NCBI GenBank assembly: GCA_016703025.1
Contig: JADJCV010000001.1
Coordinates: 186,001-250,000, forward strand
Source: Candidatus Avedoeria danica
Lineage (GTDB): Bacteria > Chloroflexota > Anaerolineae > Epilineales > Epilineaceae
Length of the DNA stretch: 64,000 nt
Direction: 5' to 3'
The notes beneath the pieces are model-generated. The model saw nothing but the letters and a program-made list of their open reading frames with translations. It did not search any database and had not been told where the DNA came from. Position numbers and translations under genes: made by a program. Shown here piece by piece: positions 45,936-55,009 of the stretch; positions within the stretch are counted from its first letter, which is position 1, and each line of letters begins with the position of its first letter.

Positions 45936-46513
45936 GTGATTGCCCGCCTCGACCGCTCTGCCGGAACCGCCGCGCTGGCCGCTGCCGCGGGCTGGCTGGT
46001 CATCCTGGTTGGCTTTCTCCTCCAGTCAGCCGACGGCCTCGTCCCTTGGGACACCCTCTACGCGCTCTTGGCGGAGGGCGGACTGATCGTCGGACTTGTC
46101 ACGATCGTCGCGCTGAACGGCATGCTGGCGCGGGTCGGCGGCGCGCGCGACCCTTGGCGGATCGTCGCCCTCGTCCTCGCCGTCCTCGGCGTCGGCGTGC
46201 TCACCCTCCTGACCTGGTTTACCCCGCTTTTGGGGCGCCCTTCTCTCGGCCGCGTCGCTGATCGCCGCATTTCGATTGCAGGCCGCGACGCTGGGCTCCA
46301 AAGTCGGCCTCTGGGCATTCGCGGCGGCATGGCCGTTGAGCTTCGGACTCTTCGTTCTGCTGGATGCGATGGAGTTCGGCCGGATCGACGAGTACGGTGA
46401 CTACCCCTGGGCCGGCGGGATCGGCGTCGCGGTCTGGTGTGGCCTGTTCGCGTTGGGGCTGGCGATGCACCTGAAGTCGCTGCGTTCCGGACGCCGGGGC
46501 GGCAATCGCCTAA
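45936..46513 (+). CDS. Hypothetical membrane protein (frameshifted, 3' end uncertain)
   Basis: GTG 45936 has CGGAGGT 5 bases upstream. The first part has three helices (AGWLVILVGFLLQSA, LLAEGGLIVGLVTIVALNGML, RIVALVLAVLGVGVLTLLTW). At 46229-46236 (TTTTGGGG) the frame changes and continues with LLSAASLIAAF, LWAFAAAWPLSFGLFVLLDAM and GIGVAVWCGLFALGLAMHLKS. The second frame would run on into the antisense of the next gene, so the true stop is probably TAA 46511-46513 after a further slip. No family recognised. Confidence 0.45.
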
Positions 46514-46557
46514 AGACCTACCGCCCACAGACCTACCGCCCGCCCGTCGCCCGCCCG

Positions 46558-46989
46558 TCACCCATTCGCGACATCGGCGCCCTCAGCGCCCTCAGCGACA
46601 TCCTCGACCTCCGCGAACGCCAGCACGTGCCCATCCGGGTCAAGACAATAGCCAACCCGCTGCCCCCAGTCGCGCGGCAGCAGCGGGCTCAACGCACGGG
46701 CGCCGGCGTCGAGCGCGCGCTGAAGGCACGCGGCGGCGTCCGGTACGACCACGTACAGCTCACATCGCGGGATTCCTCCGGCGCCGTCCGGGTCGGGCAG
46801 GGCATCGCCGAGGAGGCGCCGGATTCCCGCGGCGGGCATCAGCCCGAGGGAAACGCCGTCGCCCAGCGCGAACTCGGTCATGCCCGGCTCGTGGATGCTC
46901 GGCGCATCCTGGAACACCGACGCGTAGAACCGGGTGCTCGCGTCCTGGTCACGCACGTAGACGATGAACATCGTGAAGCGAGCGTTCAT
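46558..46989 (-). CDS. VOC-superfamily (glyoxalase/bleomycin-resistance-like) protein
   Basis: The 143-residue protein from ATG 46989 shows the paired beta-alpha-beta-beta-beta modules of vicinal-oxygen-chelate proteins: MFIVYVRDQDASTRFYASVFQDAP, MTEFALGDGVSLGLMP, CELYVVVPDAAACLQRALDAGAR, GYCLDPDGHVLAFAEV. The end keeps the DPDGHVLAF motif. Metal ligands are not all obvious, so it might be a non-catalytic binder. An acidic tail (EVEDVAEGAEGAD) is extra. Convergent with the membrane protein on the other strand. Confidence 0.78.
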   Translation of the reverse strand: MNARFTMFIVYVRDQDASTRFYASVFQDAPSIHEPGMTEFALGDGVSLGLMPAAGIRRLLGDALPDPDGAGGIPRCELYVVVPDAAACLQRALDAGARALSPLLPRDWGQRVGYCLDPDGHVLAFAEVEDVAEGAEGADVANG

Positions 46990-47063
46990 GCGGTGCTGTC
47001 GATACATGTGAGCGACACATGGTGAGCCGCCGCGAATGCGCCGCGACTCAACTGGGCCGCGAC

Positions 47064-47303
47064 TCAACCGGCCCCGTCGCGCCCAACCACCTCGAACACC
47101 ACCGTCGCCTTGTCGGACCGGCGGAACTTGATCTGCACCTTCGCAGCAGTCGCGGCCAGCTTCAATCGCCCCTTCAGCGACTGCCGCCCGACGCCCTCGC
47201 CCGCAATGGAGGCCATGCCGCCCTCACCGATGGTCAGGCTCTTGAAGAACTGGACGTAATCGGGGCGGGCGGCGAGTTCGTCGGTGGAAAGCTTGCGAAT
47301 CAT
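47064..47303 (-). CDS. Small hypothetical protein, 79 aa
   Basis: ATG 47303 has CAGGAGC 8 bases upstream. The product is a basic, soluble single-domain protein: MIRKLSTDELAARPDYVQFF, then GGMASIAGEGVGRQSLKGRLK and KVQIKFRRSDKATVVFEVV. The Lys/Arg-rich beta part could bind nucleic acid, and the RQSLKGRLKLAA / IKFRRSDKATVVFEV pattern resembles short conserved proteins of unknown role. No named family. Confidence 0.6.
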   Translation of the reverse strand: MIRKLSTDELAARPDYVQFFKSLTIGEGGMASIAGEGVGRQSLKGRLKLAATAAKVQIKFRRSDKATVVFEVVGRDGAG

Positions 47304-47545
47304 ATCTGCGTGCTCCTGTAGCGTGGGAAGGAAGGAACGGGTCGAGCCGTGTGCGGGCCAGTGTGCGGGCCAGTCGTGCGGCGAAGTTCTGCGGGGCAGT
47401 GTCGACGGCGATGGTAGCACGTGCGGATGCGGCTCGGGAATGTTCCGACCCCCCTGCGCCGGTCGTCCTATACTTCCGATTCCCACACTTCACTGTTGCG
47501 ATCTATTGCGATCGTGCGCAGGACGCGAGCGAGCAGGCGCCACCC

Positions 47546-48212
47546 ATGACCCCCCAAACCCACTGGAACACGATCTACCGAACGAAGTCGGCCTCCGAAG
47601 TCAGCTGGTTCCAGGAGCACGCCCTCCGGTCCCTCGACTTCATCCGCCGCACCCAGGTGCCGCCGACGGGCCGCATCATCGATGTCGGCGGCGGCGCTCT
47701 CCACGCTCGTCGACGATCTGCTGCTGGCGGGCTATACGGACATCACGGTGGCCGACCTCTCCGGCGCCGCGCTCGATGTCGCGCGCACGCGCCTCGGTTC
47801 CCTGGCGGATCGGGTCACGTGGCTGGAAGCCGACATCACCCGTGCGGCGTTGCCGGCGGACGCCTACGACATCTGGCATGACCGGGCCGTGTTCCACTTC
47901 CTGACGGACACGGCGGATCGCGCCCGCTACGTCGCCCAGGTGCGCCGCGCGGTGAAGAGCGGCGGCCACGTCATCATCGCCACGTTCGCCACCGACGGGC
48001 CAAGCCAGTGCAGCGGGCTGCCGGTCGTGCAGTATCGGCCGGAGACCCTGCACGCCGAGTTCGGCACGGACTTCCAGCTTACCGAGAGCCTCCAGGAGGC
48101 CCACGTGACGCCCGCCGGCAGCGAGCAGCGATTCGTATACTGCTACTGCCGGATGGAACCGAGCGCCGCCATCCTCCTCGAACAGGGGCTCGACCATGAC
48201 CGTCTCGGCTGA
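47546..48212 (+). CDS. Class I SAM-dependent methyltransferase (frameshifted)
   Basis: ATG 47546 opens MTPQTHWNTIYRTKSASEVSWFQEHA, typical of small Methyltransf_12/25 proteins of bacteria. The SAM loop IIDVGGGA is followed at about 47690-47698 by a one-base shift within GGCGGCGGCGCTCTC, then STLVDDLLLAGYTDITVADLSG, WLEADIT, DIWHDRAVFHFLT and GGHVIIATFATDGPSQCSGL. The C-terminal RFVYCYCRM is common in the family. Together the pieces give a normal ~221-residue enzyme; substrate unknown. It overlaps the P-ATPase start by 17 bases. Confidence 0.75.
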
Positions 48213-50392
48213 AGCCCCGCGCACCGCCCGGTTCCGCGTCCCCGACCTGTGCTGCGCCGCCGAGGAACAGCTCATTCGCGGCCGCCTGAAGACGATGGAC
48301 GGCATCGATGAGCTGCAGTTCGACATCTTCGGGCGCCAGGTGAACGTCCTCCACCGCCTGCCGAGCGCCGCGACGATCCGCGATGCCATCGACTCCGTCG
48401 GCCTGAAGGCGATCCTCCTGGACGAGGCGCACGACGCTGCGGCCACGTCGCACGACGCGCCAGCAGCCGCCGAAGCGTCCGCCGGCCATGCCGCGGAGCA
48501 CGAAGACTCGCCAACCGACGGCTGGGCGCTCCTCGCCCTTTCCGGCCTCCTCGCCGCCGCAGCCGAGGCCACGGCGTGGTACACCGGCGAGGATCGATCC
48601 TGGCTCGTCGCGCTCCTCGTCGTCGGTTCGATCGCGCTCGGCGGCCGCACCGCCCTGCGGAAGGCGATCGGCTCCGTCCGCGCGCGCACGCTGAACATCA
48701 ACCTCCTGATGGCGATTGCCGTCGTCGGCGCCGTGATCATCGGCCATTGGCCCGAAGCCGCGATGGTCACGTTCCTGTTCGCCCTGGCCGAAGCGATCGA
48801 GGGCCGGGCCCTCGACCGGGCGCGGAACGCGATCCAAAGCCTGGCCGCCATCTCGCCCGACATCGCGCTGCTCCGCGTCGGTTCGGGGTTGCAGAGCGTT
48901 CCGTCCAGCCAGGTGCGGATCGATCAGATCGTCCGCATCCTCCCGGGCGAGCGTGCGCCGCTGGACGGCGTCGTCGTCGACGGCGTCTCGGCGATGAACC
49001 AGGCGCCGATCACCGGCGAGAGCATGCCGGTCCCGAAGCAGGTGGGCGACCCGGTGTTCGCCGGCACGATCAACGAAGAAGGCCCGCTGGACGTCCGGGT
49101 GACCGCCGTCGCCGGAGAGAGCATGCTCGCCCGGATCGCGCGGACGATCCAGTCGGCCCAGGCCCAGCGCGCGCCGACGCAGCGGTTCGTGGACGCGTTC
49201 GCTCGCTGGTACACGCCCGTCGTCGTGCTCCTGGCGGTCATCGTGGCCGTGAGCCTGCCGCTGCTCTTCCAGGTTCCGGTGTATGACGCCGTCTACAAGG
49301 CGCTCGTCCTGCTCGTCGTCGCCTGCCCGTGCGCCCTCGTCCTCTCGACGCCCGTGACCGTCGTCAGCGCCTGACCGCCGCGGCGCGGCACGGGATCCTG
49401 ATCAAGGGCGGCATCTTCATGGAGCGCGGGCGCAAGCTCCGGGCCGTCGCCCTGGACAAGACCGGCACCCTGACCCATGGCGCCCCGCGCGTGACGGACA
49501 TCGTGCCCCTGAACGGCCTGCCCACCGCCGAGATCCTCAAGATCGCCGCCAGCCTGAACGTCCACTCGACGCACCCCGTCGCCAAGGCAGTCGTCGCCGC
49601 CTGGCAGGCCGAGCACCCGGACGAGCCGCTGCTCCCCGCCACCGACGTGCGGTCCCTCGCCGGCCGCGGCGTAACGGCCTCCATCGGCGATCGCCGCTAC
49701 TTCGTCGGCAGCCACCGCCTGGCCGAGGAGCTGGCCACGTGCTCGCCGGCCGTCGAGGCCGAGCTCGACCTCATCGAGCGGGCGGGCAAGACCACCGTCG
49801 TCGTCGGGTCGGACGGCCAACCGATCGGCGTGATCGGCGTCGCCGACGAGGTGCGCGCGACGAGCCGGGAGGCGGTGGCGGCGCTGCTGAGCCGCAACAT
49901 CCACGTCGTCATGCTCACCGGCGACAACATCACGACCGCCCGCGCCGTCGCGGCCGAGGTCGGCATCCGTGAGCTGCGCGCCGGCCTCCTGCCCGAGGAC
50001 AAGCTGACGGCGATCGAAGCGCTGACCGAGGCGTATGGCGACGTCGGCATGGTCGGCGACGGCGTGAACGACGCCCCGGCCATGGCGCGGGCGGCCATCG
50101 GGTTCGCGATGGGCGCCGCGGGCACGGCCACCGCCATCGAGACCGCCGACGTGGCGCTGATGGACGACGATCTCCGCAAGGTGCCGCAGTTCTTCGACCT
50201 CAGTCGGCGGGCCGCCCGGGTCCTGACCCAGAACATCGCCCTGTCCATCGGCCTCAAGGCCGTCTTCTTCGTTCTGACGCTCGCCGGCATCGCCACCCTC
50301 TGGATGGCGGTCTTCGCCGACGTCGGCACGAGCCTGCTCGTGATCGTCAACGGGCTGCGGCTGCTGCGGGAGGGTCGGCGGGGGGGGGGTGA
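48196..50392 (+). CDS. Heavy-metal (Zn/Cd/Pb-type) P1B-ATPase, frameshifted twice
   Basis: GTP-like start context aside, the ATG 48196 frame gives an HMA-like N-terminus (FRVPDLCCAAEEQLIRGRL) and helices, then ITGESMPVPKQ (actuator) and ACPCALVLSTPVTVVSA (the CPC metal site). At about 49370 one C is missing (GCGCCTGACC) and the frame continues LTAAARHGILIKGG, VALDKTGTLTHG (phosphorylated Asp), SRNIHVVMLTGDN and MVGDGVNDAPAMARA. Near the end a run of ten G (50380-50389) is one base short of placing TGA 50390-50392 in frame, giving RLLREGRRGG as the natural end. The CC in HMA and CPC favour Zn2+/Cd2+/Pb2+/Co2+ export over copper. No regulator is adjacent. Confidence 0.85.
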
Positions 50393-50421
50393 GAGGGCGG
50401 ACCAGACGCCGGACGATCCCT

Positions 50422-51571
50422 TCATCCTCGATCCCGTGGCCCTGCACACTTCCCCCGCGATCCGCCGCAATCCGCCCCACCACCCCCATCGTCAGGCGCG
50501 CGTTCACCTCGCCCAGCGCGTGCAGCCGCACCCGCCCCTCCCCGTCCCGCCAGCGGAACGCGTCGATCCCGTACGCCCCGCGGTAGCCCGCGCGCGCCAG
50601 TCCATCCCCACGCTGCGGTGGACCTCCGCCAGCCGCTCCGCATCGCCCGCACGCAGCCCAAGCTGCGCGCCGAGGGCTTCGACGTCCCCCCCGTCCTGCC
50701 CAGCACCGCCCATCGTCGCCGGCACATCGACCCCACTGAAGCGCCCCCGCCCATCCACCCGCATCCGGTGCAGGCCGACGAGATGCGCCTGCCCCGTGTC
50801 GTCGACGTATCCGACCGCCCCGAAGTCTTCTGTGCGGTCGAGCCACGGTTCGATGACGGCCTCCCCGTGCCCCGCGAACAGTCGATCGAGCTGGCCGTCC
50901 ACCGCCGCACCGCCGCTGCCGTCCAACGGCACCCCACGCGGTCGCGCCCCGCCGACGAGCAGACGGCCTTCACGACGCACGCCGTCGCGCCGACCCGGAC
51001 CGCCTCGCTCCGACTGTCGCCCTGCCGCCCGACGCGCGTCGCCACCTCGCCGCGGCTGCGCACGAGCGACGCGCCCGGCAGGGCCTCGCCCAGCTCGCGG
51101 GCCAACTGAAGGCCGAAGCCGCGGTGGTTGCACCGGGCGGCGATCACGGCGTCGGGCGGTTGGATCGACCAGAGCGCGTCGACGAGGGCGTGGCCGGTCG
51201 GGCGATGGGCGGGGGGCGGGCGGTCGCCGTTTGCGCGTCGGATCGTCGCGCGCAGATCCGCCACGGCACGCGTTTCGGCCCAGGCCAGGACCGGGACGTT
51301 CGGCAGATCGGCCCGCCGCTCGTCCGCCGCTCGCCAAGTCCTGACGTCGCGATCGCGATCGCCGCCGACTCCGATCATCCGGTCTTCGGGGTTCGTGAGC
51401 ACCGTCAGCCAGCGCCCAAGCTCGACGGCGCGGTCGCGGGCGCGGGACGACGGTCGCCGGACGGTGCGGGTCAGGCCGAGCGTCGTCTCGGAAGTCGTGG
51501 TCCGCATCCAGGTTCGCGACGAGGATGCCGGCGCCGGCGGGCCAGCCGCGTTCGGCGCGTTCGGCGCTCAC
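50422..51571 (-). pseudogene. ATP-grasp superfamily protein, broken by at least three frameshifts
   Basis: GTG 51571, 8 bases after the DUF455 stop, begins GWPAGAGILVANLDADHDF. After a shift near 51490 it goes on RDRAVELGRWLTVLTNPEDRMI, VLAWAETRAV, FGLQLARELGEALPGA. After a shift near 50990 it reads GHGEAVIEPWLDRTEDFGAVGYV and LVGLHRMRVDGRGRFSGV. After another near 50590 it reads GYRGAYGIDAFRW and LHALGEVNARLTMGVV. EINAR/EVNAR plus the preceding FGVDAF-like strand are the metal-binding end of ATP-grasp ligases of a small uncharacterised family. The pieces are all in order and well conserved, so repeated indel errors are plausible. It follows DUF455 with close spacing, likely one operon. Confidence 0.6.
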
Positions 51572-51581
51572 GGCTCCGCGC

Positions 51582-52445
51582 TCACGACGGCGACACGGCC
51601 TCGTCGCCCGACCCGCGGCCGGAACGCAGCGCGTCCAGCCCCTCGCCCCGCACGTCAAGGTCGATGTCCGCCGCCTCCAACGCCGCGATGAACGCCGGAT
51701 CCATCCCCGCCGCCACCCGCCCCGCCGCGTGGAACCGCCGCCCGCGCGCCAGCGCCGGCCGGAGCGGCCACGCCACGTTCGCCTGCCAGGCGTCCCACAT
51801 CGTCATCCCGTCCGGCTTCAGCCGTGCCAACCACTTCCAGCCGATCGCCACATGTCTGATCTCGTCCGCATGCACCTTGTCGATGACCGCCGCCGACGCC
51901 TCGTCCCCGCCCGCCCGCGCCGCGGCCGCGGTCTCCGTCGTGTGGTCCAGATTGGCGTTCTCCCACGTCAGGGCCATCGCGCACAGGAACTGCAGCGGCG
52001 TCGTGATCGATGGCGCCTTTGCCCAGAAGTAGTCCGTCACCGGAAAATCGCCGAATGCCCGGCCGTGCGCCTCGACGCGGGCGACGTACATCCGCGTGTG
52101 GCGCTGCTCGTCGATCAGCACGGACAACAAGTCGGCGCGCAGCTCGGGTGGCGCATCCGGAAAGGCCAACAACGCCCAGGCATACAGTTCGACGGCCTGC
52201 AGCTCGTGGTTCGCCAGCGCGTGCAGGATCCGGACGCGCAGCGCCGGGTCGCCGAACCCGGCCAACGCCGGCACGCGGGACCGGCGGACGTGCACCGGCA
52301 ACAGGTTCGCCGGGCGAGCGGGCTCGGTCAGGCGTAGCGGCGGGCCGGGGTCGTCGTCCGACAGGCCGCGCGGCGGGGGAATGAGGCGCGCTTCCAGGGT
52401 TGGCGTCGTTAGGAGGGTGAGGGCGAAGGTGCGGAGGGTGGGCAT
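51582..52445 (-). CDS. DUF455 family ferritin-like protein
   Basis: The 287-residue protein carries the DUF455 pattern: ILHALANHELQAVELYAWALLAFPDAP, LLSVLIDEQRHTRMYVARVEAHG, ALTWENANLDHTT and VHADEIRHVAIGWKWL. The E..H-rich helices (ANHE, DEQRH, EN, DEIRH) are the di-metal ligands of a ferritin-like four-helix bundle, so a di-iron oxidase or hydroxylase activity is likely. In other bacteria the family is found next to ATP-grasp genes, as here, but the reaction is not established. Start ATG 52445. Confidence 0.8.
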   Translation of the reverse strand: MPTLRTFALTLLTTPTLEARLIPPPRGLSDDDPGPPLRLTEPARPANLLPVHVRRSRVPALAGFGDPALRVRILHALANHELQAVELYAWALLAFPDAPPELRADLLSVLIDEQRHTRMYVARVEAHGRAFGDFPVTDYFWAKAPSITTPLQFLCAMALTWENANLDHTTETAAAARAGGDEASAAVIDKVHADEIRHVAIGWKWLARLKPDGMTMWDAWQANVAWPLRPALARGRRFHAAGRVAAGMDPAFIAALEAADIDLDVRGEGLDALRSGRGSGDEAVSPS

Positions 52446-52527
52446 GGCGGGATCGTATCGCGGGGAGGACGCAGGGGCCAGCCGGGAGGATCGACGGTTA
52501 CCTTAACGGTTACATCGTCGGCCAAAT

Positions 52528-52543
52528 CAACGGTACACCGTTG
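52528..52543. promoter_or_regulatory. 16-bp palindrome in the DUF455/htpG intergenic region
   Basis: CAACGGT-AC-ACCGTTG is a perfect 7-bp dyad. Further ACGGTTA half-sites occur at 52493-52514. A TATACT -10-like box lies at 52577-52582. It is not a CIRCE element. It could be an operator for either divergent gene. Confidence 0.4.
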
Positions 52544-52604
52544 GCAACCTGACCGGAACCGTCACGGAATCGACCGTATACTGCGGTTGCGTTTTCTCCT
52601 CCTC

Positions 52605-52650
52605 ACAGAGCGCTGAGCCGGACGGCACCCGCCGTCCGGCTCCCTCTGTT
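52605..52650 (+). terminator. Strong hairpin in the htpG leader (attenuator-like)
   Basis: ACAGAG...GAGCCGGACGGC pairs with GCCGTCCGGCTC.CTCTGT in two stacked stems (6 + 12 bp) and ends in TTTAA. Because the upstream gene is divergent, no transcript ends here; a transcript from TATACT 52577 towards htpG would pass through it. A conditional attenuator or a structured 5' UTR is possible. Confidence 0.55.
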
Positions 52651-52719
52651 TAAGGCCCTGCTATCCTCATGCGTCGAACCCTCCTGTGCCGCCGCCCGAG
52701 GACCCGAGGAGCCGACCCG

Positions 52720-54981
52720 ATGTCGTCCGACCTGCGCACCCGCAAGTTCCAGGCTGAAACGCGCAAGCTCCTGGATCTCGTGATCCACAGCGTCTACGCC
52801 CAGCGCGAGGTCTTCCTCCGTGAGCTGATCTCCAACGCGTCCGACGCGATCGACAAGGCCCGCTACCTGGCGCTGACGGACACGACGGTCGATCAGACCG
52901 AGCCCTTCGCGATCCGCCTCCTGCCCGACGCGGCGGCCGGTACGCTGTCCGTGGCGGACAACGGCATCGGCATGACGTACGACGAGGTCGTGGCGAACAT
53001 CGGCACGATCGCCGCCAGCGGCACCGAGGCGTTCGCGCGGGCGGTGGCGGCGGACGGCGGGGCGGCGGACGGCGACGGCACAACGGACGCCGAGGCAGGC
53101 GCGGTCGACTTCGGCGACGGTGAAGGCGTCGTCGGTGACGCGGACGGGGTGAACCCGGACACGCCCGCCCGTGACAACGCCGGCCAGCCGGACCTTATCG
53201 GCCGCTTCGGCGTCGGGTTCTACAGCGCGTTCATGGTGGCGGACAAGGTCGAGCTCGTGACGTGCAAGCACGGCGCCGACCACGCCGTCCGCTGGGAGTC
53301 GAGCGGCGGCGACGCGTACCGGATCGCCAAGCTGCCGCCGGGGGAGCGCGGGACGCGGATCACGTTGCACCTCAAGGGGATCGCCCGCGGCCAGGGCGCG
53401 GATGCGGCCGACGGCGGCGATCCGCCCAAGGACTTCACGGACGCGGCCGTGCTGCGCGGGATCGTCAAGCGGCACTCCGACTTCGTGGCGTTCCCGATCC
53501 GGCTCGAGGCCGCGGGGGATGACGGGCTGTCGAGCGAACCGCTGAACTCCATGCAGCCGCTCTGGTCGCGGCCCAAGTCCGAGATCGACGCCGCCGCGTA
53601 CGACGACTTTTATCGCCACCTCACCCGGGACTGGGAGCCGCCGCTGGCGCATGTCCACGTCCGGGCCGAAGGCCAGTATGAGTATGCCGCGCTGCTCTAC
53701 CTGCCGTCCCACGCCCCGTTCGACCTCTACCAGCGCGAGGGCCGGCGCGGCCTGCAGCTGTACGCCAAGCGCGTCTTCATCATGGACGAGTGTCGCGACC
53801 TCATGCCCGAGCACCTGCGCTGGGTCCGCGGCGTCGTGGACAGCCCGGACCTGCCGTTGAACATCTCGCGCGAGATGGTCCAGGAGGACCGCCTGATCAG
53901 CGCGATCCGCCGCCACCTCACCCGCCGCGTCTACGACGAGCTCGGCACGCTCCTCGCCGACGACCGCGCCCGCTACAAGACGTTCTGGGCCGACTTCGGC
54001 GCGGCGGTGAAGGAGGGCCTGCACCACGAGCCCGGCGACACCGAGCGCCTGCGCGGCCTGCTGCTGTTCCGCAGCACGGCCGTCGAGGGATTCACCACGC
54101 TGGACGAGTACACCGGCCGCCTGCTCGCCGGCCAAAGTGCGATCTACTACCTCGCCGGCGACGACGCCAAGCTCATGCGCGGCGCCCCGCAGCTCGAGGG
54201 CTTCCGCGCCCGCGGCATCGAGGTCCTGCTGCTGACCGACGCCGTCGACGAGCTCGTCGTCAGCCAGCTCCGGATGCACGCCGACGTCCCGTTCCGCTCG
54301 GCCGGCGAGACCGGCGTCGACCTCTCGGCGATCACGCCGCGGGCGCAGACCGCCTCGACAGGCGGGGCGACGGACACCGCGTTGGACGCGGCCGGCGCCG
54401 ACGCGGCCGGCGGTGCGTCGGATGTCGGTACCGACGGGGATGCGGACGTGGCCGGGGACGCGGGTGCCAAGGGCGGTGGCCGCAAGCGCGCCTCGAAGCG
54501 CAAGGCGGCGAACGTCGACGGCGCCGACGGCGCATCCGACGGCGCCCGTTCCGCCGCCGCCCTTCCGACGCCGGAGGCCGCGGCCGCCGAACGCGCCGCC
54601 CTCGCCCCGCTGTGTGACCGCCTGGCCGCGCTCCTCGGCGAGACCGTGACGGCCGTCCGCCCGTCGGACCGCCTGACGACGAGCGCGGCGTGCCTGGTGG
54701 TGCCCGAGGGCAGTCCGAGCGACCACCTGTTGCGGCTCATGAAGGCGCTCGGCCAGGACGTCGAGACCACCAAGCGGGTCCTCGAGCTGAACCCGTCCCA
54801 TCCCGTCGTCCGCGCCCTCGTCGCCCGCCACACCTCGGCGCCGGACGACGACGGCCTCCTGGCGTACGCCGATCTGCTCTACGACAGCGCCCTCGTGGCC
54901 GAGGGCCAGCCGCCGCGCGATCCGGTGCGGTATGCGCAGGCGGTGGCGGAGGTGATGGCGGCGGCGGTGGCGGCCGGCTGA
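52720..54981 (+). CDS. htpG: Hsp90-family molecular chaperone HtpG with low-complexity insertions
   Basis: ATG 52720 has GAGGAG 10 bases upstream. The GHKL ATPase is clear: ELISNASDAIDKARYLA, LSVADNGIGMTYDEV, IAASGTEAF, RFGVGFYSAFMVADKV. The middle domain has YVRGVVDS-like RWVRGVVDSPDLPLNISREMVQ. The 753 residues exceed the usual ~620-640. One insertion (~107-157) of Ala/Gly/Asp lies in the ATP lid between GTEAFAR and LIGRFGVGF. A second (~543-620) with a basic patch (GGGRKRASKRKAA) lies before the dimerisation domain (EAAAAERAALAPLCDRLAALLG). The final MEEVD is absent, as in bacteria. Confidence 0.95.
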   Translation: MSSDLRTRKFQAETRKLLDLVIHSVYAQREVFLRELISNASDAIDKARYLALTDTTVDQTEPFAIRLLPDAAAGTLSVADNGIGMTYDEVVANIGTIAASGTEAFARAVAADGGAADGDGTTDAEAGAVDFGDGEGVVGDADGVNPDTPARDNAGQPDLIGRFGVGFYSAFMVADKVELVTCKHGADHAVRWESSGGDAYRIAKLPPGERGTRITLHLKGIARGQGADAADGGDPPKDFTDAAVLRGIVKRHSDFVAFPIRLEAAGDDGLSSEPLNSMQPLWSRPKSEIDAAAYDDFYRHLTRDWEPPLAHVHVRAEGQYEYAALLYLPSHAPFDLYQREGRRGLQLYAKRVFIMDECRDLMPEHLRWVRGVVDSPDLPLNISREMVQEDRLISAIRRHLTRRVYDELGTLLADDRARYKTFWADFGAAVKEGLHHEPGDTERLRGLLLFRSTAVEGFTTLDEYTGRLLAGQSAIYYLAGDDAKLMRGAPQLEGFRARGIEVLLLTDAVDELVVSQLRMHADVPFRSAGETGVDLSAITPRAQTASTGGATDTALDAAGADAAGGASDVGTDGDADVAGDAGAKGGGRKRASKRKAANVDGADGASDGARSAAALPTPEAAAAERAALAPLCDRLAALLGETVTAVRPSDRLTTSAACLVVPEGSPSDHLLRLMKALGQDVETTKRVLELNPSHPVVRALVARHTSAPDDDGLLAYADLLYDSALVAEGQPPRDPVRYAQAVAEVMAAAVAAG

Positions 54982-55009
54982 TCGCACAGAGAGCAGAAAG
55001 GCCGCCCGC

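Noticed and set aside
52603..54987. 794-codon minus-strand frame
   Set aside because: Antisense of htpG.
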